Part shown: piece after piece, positions 20,336 through 31,660 of the stretch | How the letters are laid out: each line of letters begins with the position of its first letter | Position numbering within the stretch: position 1 is the first letter of the stretch | Source: Tragulus kanchil | Taxonomy: Eukaryota > Chordata > Mammalia > Artiodactyla > Tragulidae | Reading direction: 5' to 3' | DNA: 64,000 nucleotides | Assembly (NCBI GenBank): GCA_022376925.1 | Contig: JAIOJX010000027.1 | Coordinates: forward strand, 19,113,471 to 19,177,470 | Position numbers and translations under genes: made by a program | The notes under the pieces: model-generated | Database searches by the model: none | The model's input: the letters and a program-made list of their open reading frames with translations, nothing else | What the model was told of the DNA's origin: nothing

Positions 20336-21801
20336 TTTCAACCCATCTGAGCCAACAGGGAAGATTTAATTTTCCGAAAAATCAGTATCAAATAGAAGAT
20401 TTAGAAAGGCAAGGCCATTTAGAACTAAAAGCAAAACAACTTCCCAACTGAAATATCGCTTTCAATTGAAAATATAGGTTTTGGTTTTTTGTGTACCCAG
20501 AGTCAGGTGAAAACTAGCCTTAACGACTTTTTTTTTCTTTCTATACCCATAGAAATAAAGCATTAACCCCAAGTGAATTATTCTTTTTTTCTCTCTTTCC
20601 ATGATTTCAATATAATTTTTCAAGATTTAACTAAAGAGCTGTAGAATCTATACCCCTCCCTGTTTCAAGAATGTCTGGCCAAACGCAGCTATAAATTATA
20701 AAATAATGCCCTGCTCCTAAGCAGTGCTCTTAGAAGTGCTCACACATAAACATAAACAGTATGAGCACTGATTAAATGACTCTCCAGATAGACTGCTAAG
20801 CAATCAATATATATTCATACACATGTGTGTATCTATCCTTAAGAAACATCCTCTAACCTTTAAAAAATACAGATTTTACCCTAAATAAAGTATTTCTAAG
20901 TCATAAAGTAGCCAGTACTCATATTCTTAAGAACGACTACTCAGCTAAAAGCATAAATTATTGAATGCAGGACTCTAGCAATACTTTTTATTGTTTGCAG
21001 GAAAAAAAAAGTTTTATCTACAGAAAGTCCCAGTACCCCTAGTTTGTGACAAAATTCATTCCTTAGGACTGTTAAACAGTAAGACCCTCCCTACCAGCAT
21101 CGATGGATAAACAACCTGGAACTTCTCCACCAGCCTCATTTTTCTGAAATACAGACAGAACTTTAACAAATATAGTCAGAAAAAAATGTAATGTTTAAGT
21201 ACTTAATTCTGAAAGACTAAAACCCCAGAGAATGTTTTTATTTTATTTTTTTCTTTCTTTTTGTTTTCTTTGGCTGTTAGATGGCCTGTGTCCTGGTTTG
21301 CCCAGTAGAGCTCTCCTTCATATCTCTTACCCTGGAGAAGCTATCCACAGTGCTGCTTTATACACTTACAGAACCTGAGTTTAGACAGTAAATTACATGG
21401 CCACTCACCTTTACGCTATCTACGAGGTGTGAGTTAAGATTTCTGAAGGTTAGTCTTCTGTTTATACAAATCAGCACTACACTGAATGAACCATTATGTA
21501 TTATCAAATTTGGTGTGTGAGTGCATATGCAGACATCCAAACCCACAGGGTGTGATAGAAACATATTTAAATAAGAAGTAATGGAGTTAATTTGGCCACC
21601 ATTACACTGCTACTCATGGACGGATTTCTTTAAAGAAGATATTTTGGGGCACTACGTACATATTCCATAAATGCCATTCCTAACATAGCTATAAGTGAGC
21701 ACTGATCTGGTTATACTCAAGAAAAAAAATTTCATTACATGGTAAACACTTATTTTCAATCAGAAACGACATTACAAGACTTGATACCAATTTTAAGCCC
21801 A
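20336..21801. other. AT-rich unique DNA, no gene recognised
   Basis: Only short frames. T-rich and A-rich patches occur at about 20528-20536, 21000-21010 and 21233-21265. No splice-bounded open segment or repeat family stands out. Confidence 0.5.
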
Positions 21802-23935
21802 GGTGACTTTCATCTGATTTAAGGAAACACACATTCAGAGCACACACACTATTATTAATTATGTTCAAACATAACTGTTCGCTGACCACTCGCCTGCTCT
21901 TGGACCTTCCTGATGACGCAAGGAGGCCGCCAGCCTCCCCACAGTCTTCAGTATTGTGCTCGGGATTTTTCAGGCACTTCTTCACTGTTCATTGAATCAT
22001 CACATGAGTGAATGAACGAGCGTATTCCTCATCTCTGAGTTTTTGTGGACTCTTCTAAAAGCAGAGTTTACACACTGGACAAATAGTTGCTCTTTGTTCA
22101 GAAGGGTACAACCCTGATCATTCATATGTGAATCCTGGTATAATTATTTTTAAGTCATATTAACACCAAAACTTAATAAATCCAGATCTTATCCCAAAGA
22201 TGGACACTCCCTTCCATGAAGGATTTTGTTGTCCTGGAAGATATGGATCTGAGCTGATCAGGAGCCCTGAGCAGAGTCCACTGTAGACCTTCACCCCTGC
22301 AAACGGGACCCACAGCCGAGTGGCACCAGAGCAACCGGCTGGCTCGGCAGAAAGGGCCCCACCCCAGGCCTCCTGAGTCCAGGTCTTCACAGACCTGAGA
22401 TTTCTGGGGGGCTCTGGGAGCACGGGAAGCTTGAGAGGAACCTCTCACAGTGTTTCAAGTTCGAATGTTTACAGTGTGGAAGTCAACGCTTTGTGAAGGA
22501 CAGAGAAGTGGGGGGGGGTGAAGGGATAAAGTGAGGGATGTAAGTATTCCCAAGGGATACGCTCACCTCTGAGGGTTGTCCAGTGATGTAAACAGACATA
22601 TTTAGATCAAAACCCAGTGGATGGGGTTCCCCTGGTAGCTCAGTGGTAAAGAGTTCGCCTGCCCATGCAGGAGACATGGGTTCGATCCCTGATTCAAGAA
22701 GATCCCACATGCTGCGAAGCAACTAAGCCTGTGAATCACAACTATGGAGTCTGTGCTCCAGAGCCTCAGAGCTGCAACTCTGGAGCCCATGGGCCGCAAC
22801 GACTGAAACCTCGAGCCCTAAGGCCCGAGTTCCACAACAAGAGAAGTCCCTGCAACAATGTTTTCGCTGCCCAAAAACCGGTGACTTTCATCTGATTTAA
22901 GGAAACACACATTCAGAGCACACACTATTATTAATTATGTTCAAACAAACTGTTCGCTGACCACTCGCCTGCTCTTGGACCTTCCTGATGACGCAAGGAG
23001 GCCGCCAGCCTCCCCACAGTCTTCAGTATTGTGCTCGGGATTTTTCAGGCACTTCTTCACTGTTCATTGAATCATCACATGAGTGAATGAACGAGCGTAT
23101 TCCTCATCTCTGAGTTTTTGTGGACTCTTCTAAAAGCAGAGTTTACACACTGGACAAATAGTTGCTCTTTGTTCAGAAGGGTACAACCCTGATCATTCAT
23201 ATGTGAATCCTGGTATAATTATTTTTAAGTCATATTAACACCAAAACTTAATAAATCCAGATCTTATCCCAAAGATGGACACTCCCTTCCATGAAGGATT
23301 TTGTTGTCCTGGAAGATATGGATCTGAGCTGATCAGGAGCCCTGAGCAGAGTCCACTGTAGACCTTCACCCCTGCAAACGGGACCCACAGCCGAGTGGCA
23401 CCAGAGCAACCGGCTGGCTCGGCAGAAAGGGCCCCACCCCAGGCCTCCTGAGTCCAGGTCTTCACAGACCTGAGATTTCTGGGGGGCTCTGGGAGCACGG
23501 GAAGCTTGAGAGGAACCTCTCACAGTGTTTCAAGTTCGAATGTTTACAGTGTGGAAGTCAACGCTTTGTGAAGGACAGAGAAGTGGGGGGGGGTGAAGGG
23601 ATAAAGTGAGGGATGTAAGTATTCCCAAGGGATACGCTCACCTCTGAGGGTTGTCCAGTGATGTAAACAGACATATTTAGATCAAAACCCAGTGGATGGG
23701 GTTCCCCTGGTAGCTCAGTGGTAAAGAGTTCGCCTGCCCATGCAGGAGACATGGGTTCGATCCCTGATTCAAGAAGATCCCACATGCTGCGAAGCAACTA
23801 AGCCTGTGAATCACAACTATGGAGTCTGTGCTCCAGAGCCTCAGAGCTGCAACTCTGGAGCCCATGGGCCGCAACGACTGAAACCTGCGAGCCCTAAGGC
23901 CCGAGTTCCACAACAAGAGAAGTCCCTGCAACAAG
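21802..23935. repeat. Tandem 1.08-kb duplicate, pair 6
   Basis: Copy A 21802-22858 and copy B 22880-23935, separated by 21 low-quality bases (TGTTTTCGCTGCCCAAAAACC). Early in B, bases are missing compared with A (GCACACACTATT against GCACACACACTATT; CAAACAAACTG against CAAACATAACTG). The end of copy A cuts a CHR SINE at TGCAACAA. Confidence 0.93.
22624..22858 (+). mobile_element. CHR SINE, truncated at a duplication junction
   Basis: The head (CCCCTGGTAGCTCAGTGGTA, then GGGTTCGATCCCTGATTC) and the body through GAGTTCCACAACAAGAGAAG match the intact element at 23697-24033, but the 3' third is absent. The missing part is an effect of the pair 6 junction, not a biological truncation. Confidence 0.85.
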
Positions 23936-24046
23936 AACTCTGTTCACCTCAACTAGAGAGCACTCCCACTCCCTGCAACTAGAGGAGAGCCTGTGGCAGA
24001 AGTGGAAACCCAGAATAACAACAACAACAACAAAAAACCCAGTGGA
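23684..24046 (+). mobile_element. CHR SINE, intact, with 13-base target duplication
   Basis: The full element occupies 23697-24033. It has the tRNA-like head with the B box GGTTCGATCCC, repeated CACAACTATGGAG / GCAACTCTGGAG / GCAACTAGAGGAG motifs typical of the CHR body, and an (AAC)n-A tail. AAAACCCAGTGGA occurs at 23684-23696 and 24034-24046, a perfect target-site duplication. Confidence 0.9.
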
Positions 24047-24249
24047 CAAAATAAGAATAAAATTATCTTATAATTTTGGAGAGATTAAAGTGAGTGCTAG
24101 AAAAGGCTGAAACCAACACAGAACTGTCTGTCTTAGAGAAAGATTACAATATCAAAAAATTATAGATCTTCAAAAAACAAATTATAGATCTTTGGTTTTG
24201 TGTTCACAAATACACACCAGAGTCCAATCTACCTCTCTCTCCCTCTCTG

Positions 24250-24267
24250 ACACACACACACACACAT
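24250..24267. repeat. Short (CA)n microsatellite
   Basis: CA repeat after a CTCTCTCCCTCTCT tract. Repeated at 25355-25372 by pair 7. Confidence 0.8.
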
Positions 24268-24753
24268 CCATACGCGTATACTTCCTGCCGTCCTAAAAGG
24301 GGCTTGAGGTAGCTGAAACATGTATCATGGCTGTTCTCCAGGTAGTTATGCTTCTCCTAATAATATCCGTAAGCCCTAACTTCAAGGCCCTCATTAGTAA
24401 CTTGAATATCTTAAGGCTCTCCATAGGGAAATAAATCTCAAATGAAAATAACTGCTTCTGACACGCAGTGACCTTGTTCACCTGGCAGGTATAAGCTCAC
24501 CACGCAAACAAATATCATGTCACTAGTGCAAGAATCGATGCACAAGATGCAGGGTCATGATGAGGTTCAGCTGTTGCTCTTTTATGGGAGGTATCACAGA
24601 GGTGCCGCAAACCTCATGCACAGGACACTGAGAGTATCAGGATGAACTCAGGATACCAAAACCAGAATGAATAATGTCCCAGGTCGAGAGATGAGGATGG
24701 ACCAACAGAGAGTGCGCTTCACTGACAAAATAAAACATGAGCTTTGGGTGCAT

Positions 24754-25007
24754 TTTAAGATGTGCTCACTCAGTTGTGCCTAAGTCTTGCAAGCCTATAG
24801 ACTGTAACTGGCCAGGCTCCTTGGTCCATGGGATTGCTGCGGCAAGAATACTGGGCGGGGCTTCCCTGGTGGTCCAGTGGGTAAAGAGTCTGCCTTGCAT
24901 TGCAAGGGGCACCGGTTCGATCCCTGGCCTGGGAAGATCCCACGCACCACGGAGCAGCTGGACCAGCGTGTCCAATTATGAGCCAGTACTCTGGAGCACA
25001 TGTGCCC
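24754..25007. mobile_element. Bov-tA (-) interrupted by CHR SINE (+), truncated copy
   Basis: The Bov-A antisense part (CTCACTCAGTTGTGCCTAAG to AAGAATACTGGG) runs into a plus-strand CHR head (CTTCCCTGGTGGTCCAGTGG). It stops at TGTGCCC where copy A of pair 7 ends. The full arrangement is at 25864-26371. Confidence 0.85.
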
Positions 25008-25863
25008 TCTGTTCACAACAAGAGAAGTCCCTGCAACAAGAACTCTGTTCACCTCAACTAGAGAGCACTCCCACTCCCTGCAACTAGAGGAGAGCCTGTG
25101 GCAGAAGTGGAAACCCAGAATAACAACAACAACAACAAAAAACCCAGTGGACAAAATAAGAATAAAATTATCTTATAATTTTGGAGAGATTAAAGTGAGT
25201 GCTAGAAAAGGCTGAAACCAACACAGAACTGTCTGTCTTAGAGAAAGATTACAATATCAAAAAATTATAGATCTTCAAAAAACAAATTATAGATCTTTGG
25301 TTTTGTGTTCACAAATACACACCAGAGTCCAATCTACCTCTCTCTCCCTCTCTGACACACACACACACACATCCATACGCGTATACTTCCTGCCGTCCTA
25401 AAAGGGGCTTGAGGTAGCTGAAACATGTATCATGGCTGTTCTCCAGGTAGTTATGCTTCTCCTAATAATATCCGTAAGCCCTAACTTCAAGGCCCTCATT
25501 AGTAACTTGAATATCTTAAGGCTCTCCATAGGGAAATAAATCTCAAATGAAAATAACTGCTTCTGACACGCAGTGACCTTGTTCACCTGGCAGGTATAAG
25601 CTCACCACGCAAACAAATATCATGTCACTAGTGCAAGAATCGATGCACAAGATGCAGGGTCATGATGAGGTTCAGCTGTTGCTCTTTTATGGGAGGTATC
25701 ACAGAGGTGCCGCAAACCTCATGCACAGGACACTGAGAGTATCAGGATGAACTCAGGATACCAAAACCAGAATGAATAATGTCCCAGGTCGAGAGATGAG
25801 GATGGACCAACAGAGAGTGCGCTTCACTGACAAAATAAAACATGAGCTTTGGGTGCATTTTAA

Positions 25864-26371
25864 GATGTGCTCACTCAGTTGTGCCTAAGTCTTGCAAGCC
25901 TATAGACTGTAACTGGCCAGGCTCCTTGGTCCATGGGATTGCTGAGGCAAGAATACTGGAGCGGGGGCTTCCCTGGTGGTCCAGTGGGTAAAGAGTCTGC
26001 CTTGCATTGCAAGGGGCACCGGTTCGATCCCTGGCCTGGGAAGATCCCACGCACCACGGAGCAGCTGGACCAGCGTGTCCAATTATGAGCCAGTACTCTG
26101 GAGCACATGTGCCCAGAGCTAGTGCTCTGCAGGGAGAGAGGCCACTGCAATGGGAGGCCCACACGGGGCAAAGAATAAAAAAAGATGGATGAAAATAAAA
26201 ATTTAAAAAGAGGCATGATGGGTAAAAGAAAAAAAAATTAATAAAAAAAAGAATATTGGAGTGAGCTGCTGTTTCCTCCTTCAGGGGATCTACCCAGTCC
26301 AGGGGTCAAACCCCAGTCTCCTGCATTGGCAGAAGGATTCTTTACCACTGAGCCAATCAGGGAGCTCCCAC
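25864..26371. mobile_element. Nested insertion: CHR SINE (+) within Bov-tA (-)
   Basis: A minus-strand Bov-tA (25864-25963 and 26249-26371) is split by a plus-strand CHR SINE at about 25964-26248. The broken site is duplicated: AAGAATACTGGAGCG at 25949-25963 and AAGAATATTGGAGTG at 26249-26263, two mismatches in 15. This gives a relative age: Bov-tA first, CHR-type element second. The CHR copy has the TTCCCTGGTGGTCCAGTGGG head and an A-rich tail. Confidence 0.88.
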
Positions 26372-26497
26372 TTTCTTAAATTTTCTATCCTCAGTCTTCC
26401 AGTGTTGTTATTCCAAAGTCAATACACTTTTTGACAATGCAATTTGACTATATCTTTACTTGAATTCATGTACACTGAGAAAAACCCATTGAACCAC

Positions 26498-26627
26498 TGG
26501 AGAAGGGAATGGCACCCCACTCCAGGATTCTCGCCTCAGAAATCCCGCGGACAGAGGAGCCCAGGGGCTGCCGTGCACAGTATCACCAAGTCCGACGTGA
26601 CTGCGCGGCTGAACAGCAGCAACACAC
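26498..26627 (+). mobile_element. Bov-A SINE fragment
   Basis: TGGAGAAGGGAATGGCACCC, CACTCCAGGATTCTCGCCTC and GCCGTGCACAGTATCACCAA match the Bov-A body on plus, without a tRNA-like head. Repeated at about 27621-27750 and, truncated, at 28741-28833. Confidence 0.85.
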
Positions 26628-26984
26628 TACGTTTAGAGAATTTCATATGCATACTTCATACTCAATTTATTTCATAATGAGAGATGCAGAATTTTAATAC
26701 AGATGTAAATGTACCAGTCTAAAAATAGAGCCAGTAAACTTGTTTAAACATTCTTATTTCAGAATGCTGGCTCCCTCTCCATGAAAGCCAATTCCAAAAT
26801 GGCTTTCTCGCCCCAGGAATTACGACCCATGTTACTGTTCAGCCCTCTCATGCACGGGACTGTCAGGATGAACTCGGGATACCAAAACCAGAATGAATAA
26901 TGTCCCAGGTCGAGAGATGAGGATGGACCAACAGAGAGTGCGCTTCACTGACAAAATAAAACATGAGCTTTGGGTGCATTTTAA

Positions 26985-27494
26985 GATGTGCTCACTCAGT
27001 TGTGCCTAAGTCTTGCAAGCCTATAGACTGTAACTGGCCAGGCTCCTTGGTCCATGGGATTGCTGAGGCAAGAATACTGGAGCGGGGGCTTCCCTGGTGG
27101 TCCAGTGGGTAAAGAGTCTGCCTTGCATTGCAAGGGGCACCGGTTCGATCCCTGGCCTGGGAAGATCCCACGCACCACGGAGCAGCTGGACCAGCGTGTC
27201 CAATTATGAGCCAGTACTCTGGAGCACATGTGCCCAGAGCTAGTGCTCTGCAGGGAGAGAGGCCACTGCAATGGGAGGCCCACACGGGGCAAAGAATAAA
27301 AAAAGATGGATGAAAATAAAAATTTAAAAAGAGGCATGATGGGTAAAAGAAAAAAAAATTAAAAAATAAAAAAGAATATTGGAGTGAGCTGCTGTTTCCT
27401 CCTTCAGGGGATCTACCCAGTCCAGGGGTCAAACCCCAGTCTCCTGCATTGGCAGAAGGATTCTTTACCACTGAGCCAATCAGGGAGCTCCCAC
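26985..27494. mobile_element. Nested CHR-in-Bov-tA, second copy
   Basis: The same nested structure as 25864-26371, including both target-site duplicates. Only the A-rich tail differs (TTAAAAAATAAAAAAG against TTAATAAAAAAAAG). A product of pair 8. Confidence 0.85.
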
Positions 27495-27620
27495 TTTCTT
27501 AAATTTTCTATCCTCAGTCTTCCAGTGTTGTTATTCCAAAGTCAATACACTTTTTGACAATGCAATTTGACTATATCTTTACTTGAATTCATGTACACTG
27601 AGAAAAACCCATTGAACCAC

Positions 27621-27750
27621 TGGAGAAGGGAATGGCACCCCACTCCAGGATTCTCGCCTCAGAAATCCCGCGGACAGAGGAGCCCAGGGGCTGCCGTGCA
27701 CAGTATCACCAAGTCCGACGTGACTGCGCGGCTGAACAGCAGCAACACAC
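27621..27750 (+). mobile_element. Bov-A fragment, second copy
   Basis: Counterpart of 26498-26627 in copy B of pair 8. Pair 9 copy A starts within it at 27653. Confidence 0.82.
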
Positions 27751-28050
27751 TACGTTTAGAGAATTTCATATGCATACTTCATACTCAATTTATTTCATAA
27801 TGAGAGATGCAGAATTTTAATACAGATGTAAATGTACCAGTCTAAAAATAGAGCCAGTAAACTTGTTTAAACATTCTTATTTCAGAATGCTGGCTCCCTC
27901 TCCATGAAAGCCAATTCCAAAATGGCTTTCTCGCCCCAGGAATTACGACCCATGTTACTGTTCAGTCTTATTGCAGATCAAACTATCATATGAATTGATG
28001 CAACTTATCAAATACAGACTTTAGGGGCATTTGCTAAAGTGGATGCAATG

Positions 28051-28172
28051 TGTGCCAGTCACTCAGTCATGACTGACTCTGCCACCCCATGGGCTGTCGC
28101 CCGCTAGGATCCTGTGTCCATGGGATTCTCCGGGCAAGAACACCGGAGTGGGTTGTCATCCCTTTCTCCCAA
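28051..28172 (-). mobile_element. Bov-A SINE fragment
   Basis: GTGCCAGTCACTCAGTCATG, GGGCTGTCGCCCGCTAGGAT and CCATGGGATTCTCCGGGCAA are antisense Bov-A. Repeated at 29136-29257 by pair 9. Confidence 0.87.
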
Positions 28173-28740
28173 AGTGGATACAATTCCTCCTACCTAAGAG
28201 TACTAATTATTTGAGGAAATGTGTTTCCTAAAAGAGCGGATGTCTTTTTGGACTGAGTGGACAAGCAGACACAACGTGCTCACAATCATTGCCATAGAAG
28301 GAATCAGAAAGTTTCAGTTAAAACAGGCAAACGTTATGATTACTGCTGATTCTTTTATATCAAGGCCTGGTCTCTATCTATGTGATACAGTTCAGTGCTT
28401 TCAGAAATGTATGTCTTATTATTCACAGTTTTTTTTTTTTTTTTCCTAGATCTAAGAGACTGAGATTATCCAGCAGCAAATCATTTTCCAAATGTTAATT
28501 ACATTCTTTCAAGAAGGAGAAATGTTCACGAATGTAACGTAATTGTATTTTTTCAGCCACTCCAAGCAAAGCAATGGCTTACTTGGGTTGGCACCTGTGA
28601 GACCAAATATTGTTTTTACTTAAGTGAATTAGCAATTATGGATCAGGAAAGAAATACTAGGACCAACCAAGATGTGTTGCCTAGCTTATATTTTCCCAGG
28701 TTGGGCTTACATGGGCTGATGGAAAGAAAGTAAATTATAC

Positions 28741-28833
28741 CTCGCCTCAGAAATCCAGGGACAGAGGGCCCAGGGGCTGCCGTGCACAGTATCACCAAGT
28801 CCGACGTGACTGCGCGGCTGAACAGCAGCAACA
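28741..28833 (+). mobile_element. Bov-A fragment, truncated third copy
   Basis: Begins abruptly at CTCGCCTCAGAAATCC, the pair 9 junction, and carries several small deletions relative to the copies at 26498 and 27621. Confidence 0.8.
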
Positions 28834-29135
28834 CACTACGTTTAGAGAATTTCATATGCATACTTCATACTCAATTTATTTCATAATGAGAGATGCAGAA
28901 TTTTAATACAGATGTAAATGTACCAGTCTAAAAATAGAGCCAGTAAACTTGTTTAAACATTCTTATTTCAGAATGCTGGCTCCCTCTCCATGAAAGCCAA
29001 TTCCAAAATGGCTTTCTGCCCCAGGAATTACGACCCATGTTACTGTTCAGTCTTATTGCAGATCAAACTATCATATGAATTGATGCAACTTATCAAATAC
29101 AGACTTTAGGGGCATTTGCTAAAGTGGATGCAATG

Positions 29136-29257
29136 TGTGCCAGTCACTCAGTCATGACTGACTCTGCCACCCCATGGGCTGTCGCCCGCTAGGATCCTGT
29201 GTCCATGGGATTCTCCGGGCAAGAACACCGGAGTGGGTTGTCATCCCTTTCTCCCAA
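29136..29257 (-). mobile_element. Bov-A fragment, second copy (pair 9)
   Basis: Same as 28051-28172, 1,085 bases downstream, with no differences noticed. Confidence 0.85.
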
Positions 29258-29825
29258 AGTGGATACAATTCCTCCTACCTAAGAGTACTAATTATTTGAG
29301 GAAATGTGTTTCCTAAAAGAGCGGATGTCTTTTTGGACTGAGTGGACAAGCAGACACAACGTGCTCACAATCATTGCCATAGAAGGAATCAGAAAGTTTC
29401 AGTTAAAACAGGCAAACGTTATGATTACTGCTGATTCTTTTATATCAAGGCCTGGTCTCTATCTATGTGATACAGTTCAGTGCTTTCAGAAATGTATGTC
29501 TTATTATTCACAGTTTTTTTTTTTTTTTTCCTAGATCTAAGAGACTGAGATTATCCAGCAGCAAATCATTTTCCAAATGTTAATTACATTCTTTCAAGAA
29601 GGAGAAATGTTCACGAATGTAACGTAATTGTATTTTTTCAGCCACTCCAAGCAAAGCAATGGCTTACTTGGGTTGGCACCTGTGAGACCAAATATTGTTT
29701 TTACTTAAGTGAATTAGCAATTATGGATCAGGAAAGAAATACTAGGACCAACCAAGATGTGTTGCCTAGCTTATATTTTCCCAGGTTGGGCTTACATGGG
29801 CTGATGGAAAGAAAGTAAATTATAC

Positions 29826-30435
29826 CTACCCTCGGGTTTTTTTCCCCACAACCCCAACTTTTTATGAAGGTAATTAGTACTTTCAGTAATTGGACCTCAC
29901 ACCCGCCGTGGCTCGCGTCCCAAGCTTTAGGGATTGCTGCAGCGAGTCTTTGAGCCTTGATGGGGCAATGGTCACCTTATAAGAATTATCAAATTTAATA
30001 GGACACTTGAGCTTCTGACTTCATATATTTCTCCCGAGAACAATGGGGGGTCCAGTTGTTGAACATCATTTTAAGGGCTGCTTTCTGGAGCACAAAAGGA
30101 AGGAGGAGCAGGATACCAAGTTAACAGGGAAACAGAATTCCCACCGTTCAACTCAACCATCTCTTTCCTACCAGGCATGGGCTGCAGTGGCTGATGTGGA
30201 GTTAGCACTTTTCTAAATCACAGTCCGTCCTTCACTCTTCTACAGAAATGACTCTAGACTTGCCTTGGCTTGTCCTACAGGAATATATTCCCACAGACAG
30301 AATGCGCGGAGAGGGTCAATGGCAGGTTAAAGACTCTCAGCCGGAATCCTACTGTTGCCACGTTAGATGAATAAACATGACTGGTCTGACTTTAATCTTT
30401 TAACAATTTTATGCTAATATGACCCTTTCTTGATC
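29826..30435. other. Unique DNA, no gene recognised
   Basis: No repeat family was recognised. A small GC-richer patch (CCGCCGTGGCTCGCGTCCC, near 29903) is present. Frames are short. Confidence 0.45.
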
Positions 30436-30696
30436 TTTTTTTTTTCTTTTTTTGCCTCTACGTCATCGTTTATTTTTCATCCATCTTTATTCCTTGGCCT
30501 GTGCGGGCCCCCGACCGCAGCGGTCCCCCTGGCCGCAGAGCACCGGCTCCAGGCGCGTGCGCTCCAGGGCGCCAGCTCGCAACCGGACGCCTCAGTTCCA
30601 CTGCTCTGCGGCACGTGGGATCTTCCTGAGCCAGGGATTGAACCGGTGCCCCTTGCACTGCAAGGCGAACTCTACCCACTGGACCACGGGTAGCCC
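30436..30696 (-). mobile_element. CHR-type SINE
   Basis: Reverse complement of the CHR-type element: a T-rich start (its A-tail), CTTGGCCTGTGCGGGCCC, GCACGTGGGATCTTCCTGAG, GGGATTGAACCGGTGCCCC (B box, antisense) and CCACTGGACCACGGGTAGCC (head, antisense). Near full length. No clean target-site duplicate was found. Confidence 0.88.
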
Positions 30697-30719
30697 TATT
30701 TTTCTTATTTTATTATTTG

Positions 30720-30826
30720 GCGGTGTTCAGTCGCTCCGTTGTGTCCGACTCTTTGTGACCCATGGACTGTAGCCCACCAGGCTCTTCTGACCATGCGATT
30801 TCCCAGGCAAGAATCCTGGAGTGGGG
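30720..30826 (-). mobile_element. Bov-A SINE fragment
   Basis: GGTGTTCAGTCGCTCCGTTG to CAAGAATCCTGGAGTGGG is antisense Bov-A. It abuts a plus-strand Bov-tA, so the pair is either nested or a head-to-head composite. Confidence 0.87.
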
Positions 30827-31042
30827 GCTTCTCTGGTGGCTCAGGGGTAATGAACCCGCCTGCTGATGCAGAGGACACAGGCTTGATCCCTGGGTCAGGA
30901 AGATCCCCTGGAGGAGGAAATGGCTCCACTCCACTCTTGTTGCCAGGAGAACCCCACGGCCTGAGGAGCCTGGTGGGCTACAGCCCACAAGGTCACAAGC
31001 AGTCAGACACCACTGATGGGAGGACCAAACAACAACAAGGAG
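30827..31042 (+). mobile_element. Bov-tA SINE
   Basis: GGCTTCTCTGGTGGCTCAGG, a diverged B-box region (GGCTTGATCCCTGGGTCAGG) and AGGAGCCTGGTGGGCTACAG show a complete Bov-tA. The tail ends in (CAA)n. Confidence 0.88.
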
Positions 31043-31469
31043 CTCTCAGGAGCTGCGGGGCCGGCTAGGCAGGTCTTCTTTACAGAAGGCAACATCCTGA
31101 ATCAAAAGAGAAGCAAAGGAAAACAACAGAAAAAGAAGTGATCATTTATATTAAACCCTCTTTGGATAGTCTCTAAATTTGTGCTTCTGAGGCTTCTTTT
31201 TTTTTTTCCCCAACAGCAGCAAAGTCCTTTCTTCAAAGAAATCTTTCATAGACATCAAGCCTATCGGGCCTTAAAATGGATGCTGCTCAAGTTAAGACTG
31301 GAGATGAGGAGTCTAGAGTCAAGTCGGCCCCCTCCTGAGCCCACTCTGTGACGCTTGCAGGCTCGGAGACACAGGCCCTGGAACCCCTAAAACTCTGAGA
31401 CGCAGAGTCAGAAATAATTGCCGAGGCTTATTTTAACTATAATAGTTTAACTCCCACTAATCTTTTCAG
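31043..31469. other. Unique DNA, no gene recognised
   Basis: A T-run at about 31198-31208 is preceded by GGCTTC. Otherwise ordinary sequence with short frames. Confidence 0.45.
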
Positions 31470-31660
31470 TGAGTGATTGTTCCCCCCTGACTGCACTTTA
31501 GAATCACCTCGAGAGATTTTTTAAATGCCTGTGTTGGAGCCTCCGCTATAGCGGCTCCATTTTAATTGTTCTGGAATGGGCCCTAGAAATCCAGTGTTTG
31601 GTTAAAAGCTCTACAAACAATTTCAATATATAGCCAGTTAGTTTTGAGAAGCCCTGCCAA
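31470..31660 (+). mobile_element. MER5-like hAT DNA transposon fragment
   Basis: GACTGCACTTTAGAATCACC, GAGAGATTTTTTAAATGCCT and GTTTGGTTAAAAGCTCTACA, with TTTTGAGAAGCCCTG at the end, follow MER5A/B. This ancient non-autonomous element has no coding capacity. Confidence 0.65.

Larger units (their letters stand above)
23906..26114. repeat. Tandem 1.1-kb duplicate, pair 7
   Basis: Copy A 23906-25007 and copy B 25008-26114. The B start reads TCTGTTCACAACAAGAG where A has CCGAGTTCCACAACAAGAG. The A end has lost bases (GCTGCGGCAAGAATACTGGG, then CGGGG, against GCTGAGGCAAGAATACTGGA, then GCGGGGG). Copy A begins inside the CHR SINE 3' tail, so that tail is repeated near 25014-25139. Confidence 0.92.
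25710..27966. repeat. Tandem 1.12-kb duplicate, pair 8
   Basis: Copy A about 25710-26842 and copy B 26843-27966. The B start is shortened (ATGCACGGGACTGTCAGGAT against ATGCACAGGACACTGAGAGT, then ATCAGGAT). Copy A begins inside copy B of pair 7, so 25710-26114 exists three times (also at about 24603-25007 and 26843-27237). Confidence 0.92.
27653..29825. repeat. Tandem 1.09-kb duplicate, pair 9
   Basis: Copy A 27653-28740 and copy B 28741-29825. The B start lost bases (AAATCCAGGGACAGAGGGCC against AAATCCCGCGGACAGAGGAG, then CCC), and TTTCTGCCCC replaces TTTCTCGCCCC. Copy A begins inside copy B of pair 8, so 27653-27966 exists three times. Confidence 0.93.

Noticed and set aside
26992..27471. 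159-codon minus-strand frame
   Set aside because: It is the antisense of a CHR SINE nested in a Bov-tA plus A-rich tails. The same peptides recur at every copy of that SINE family.
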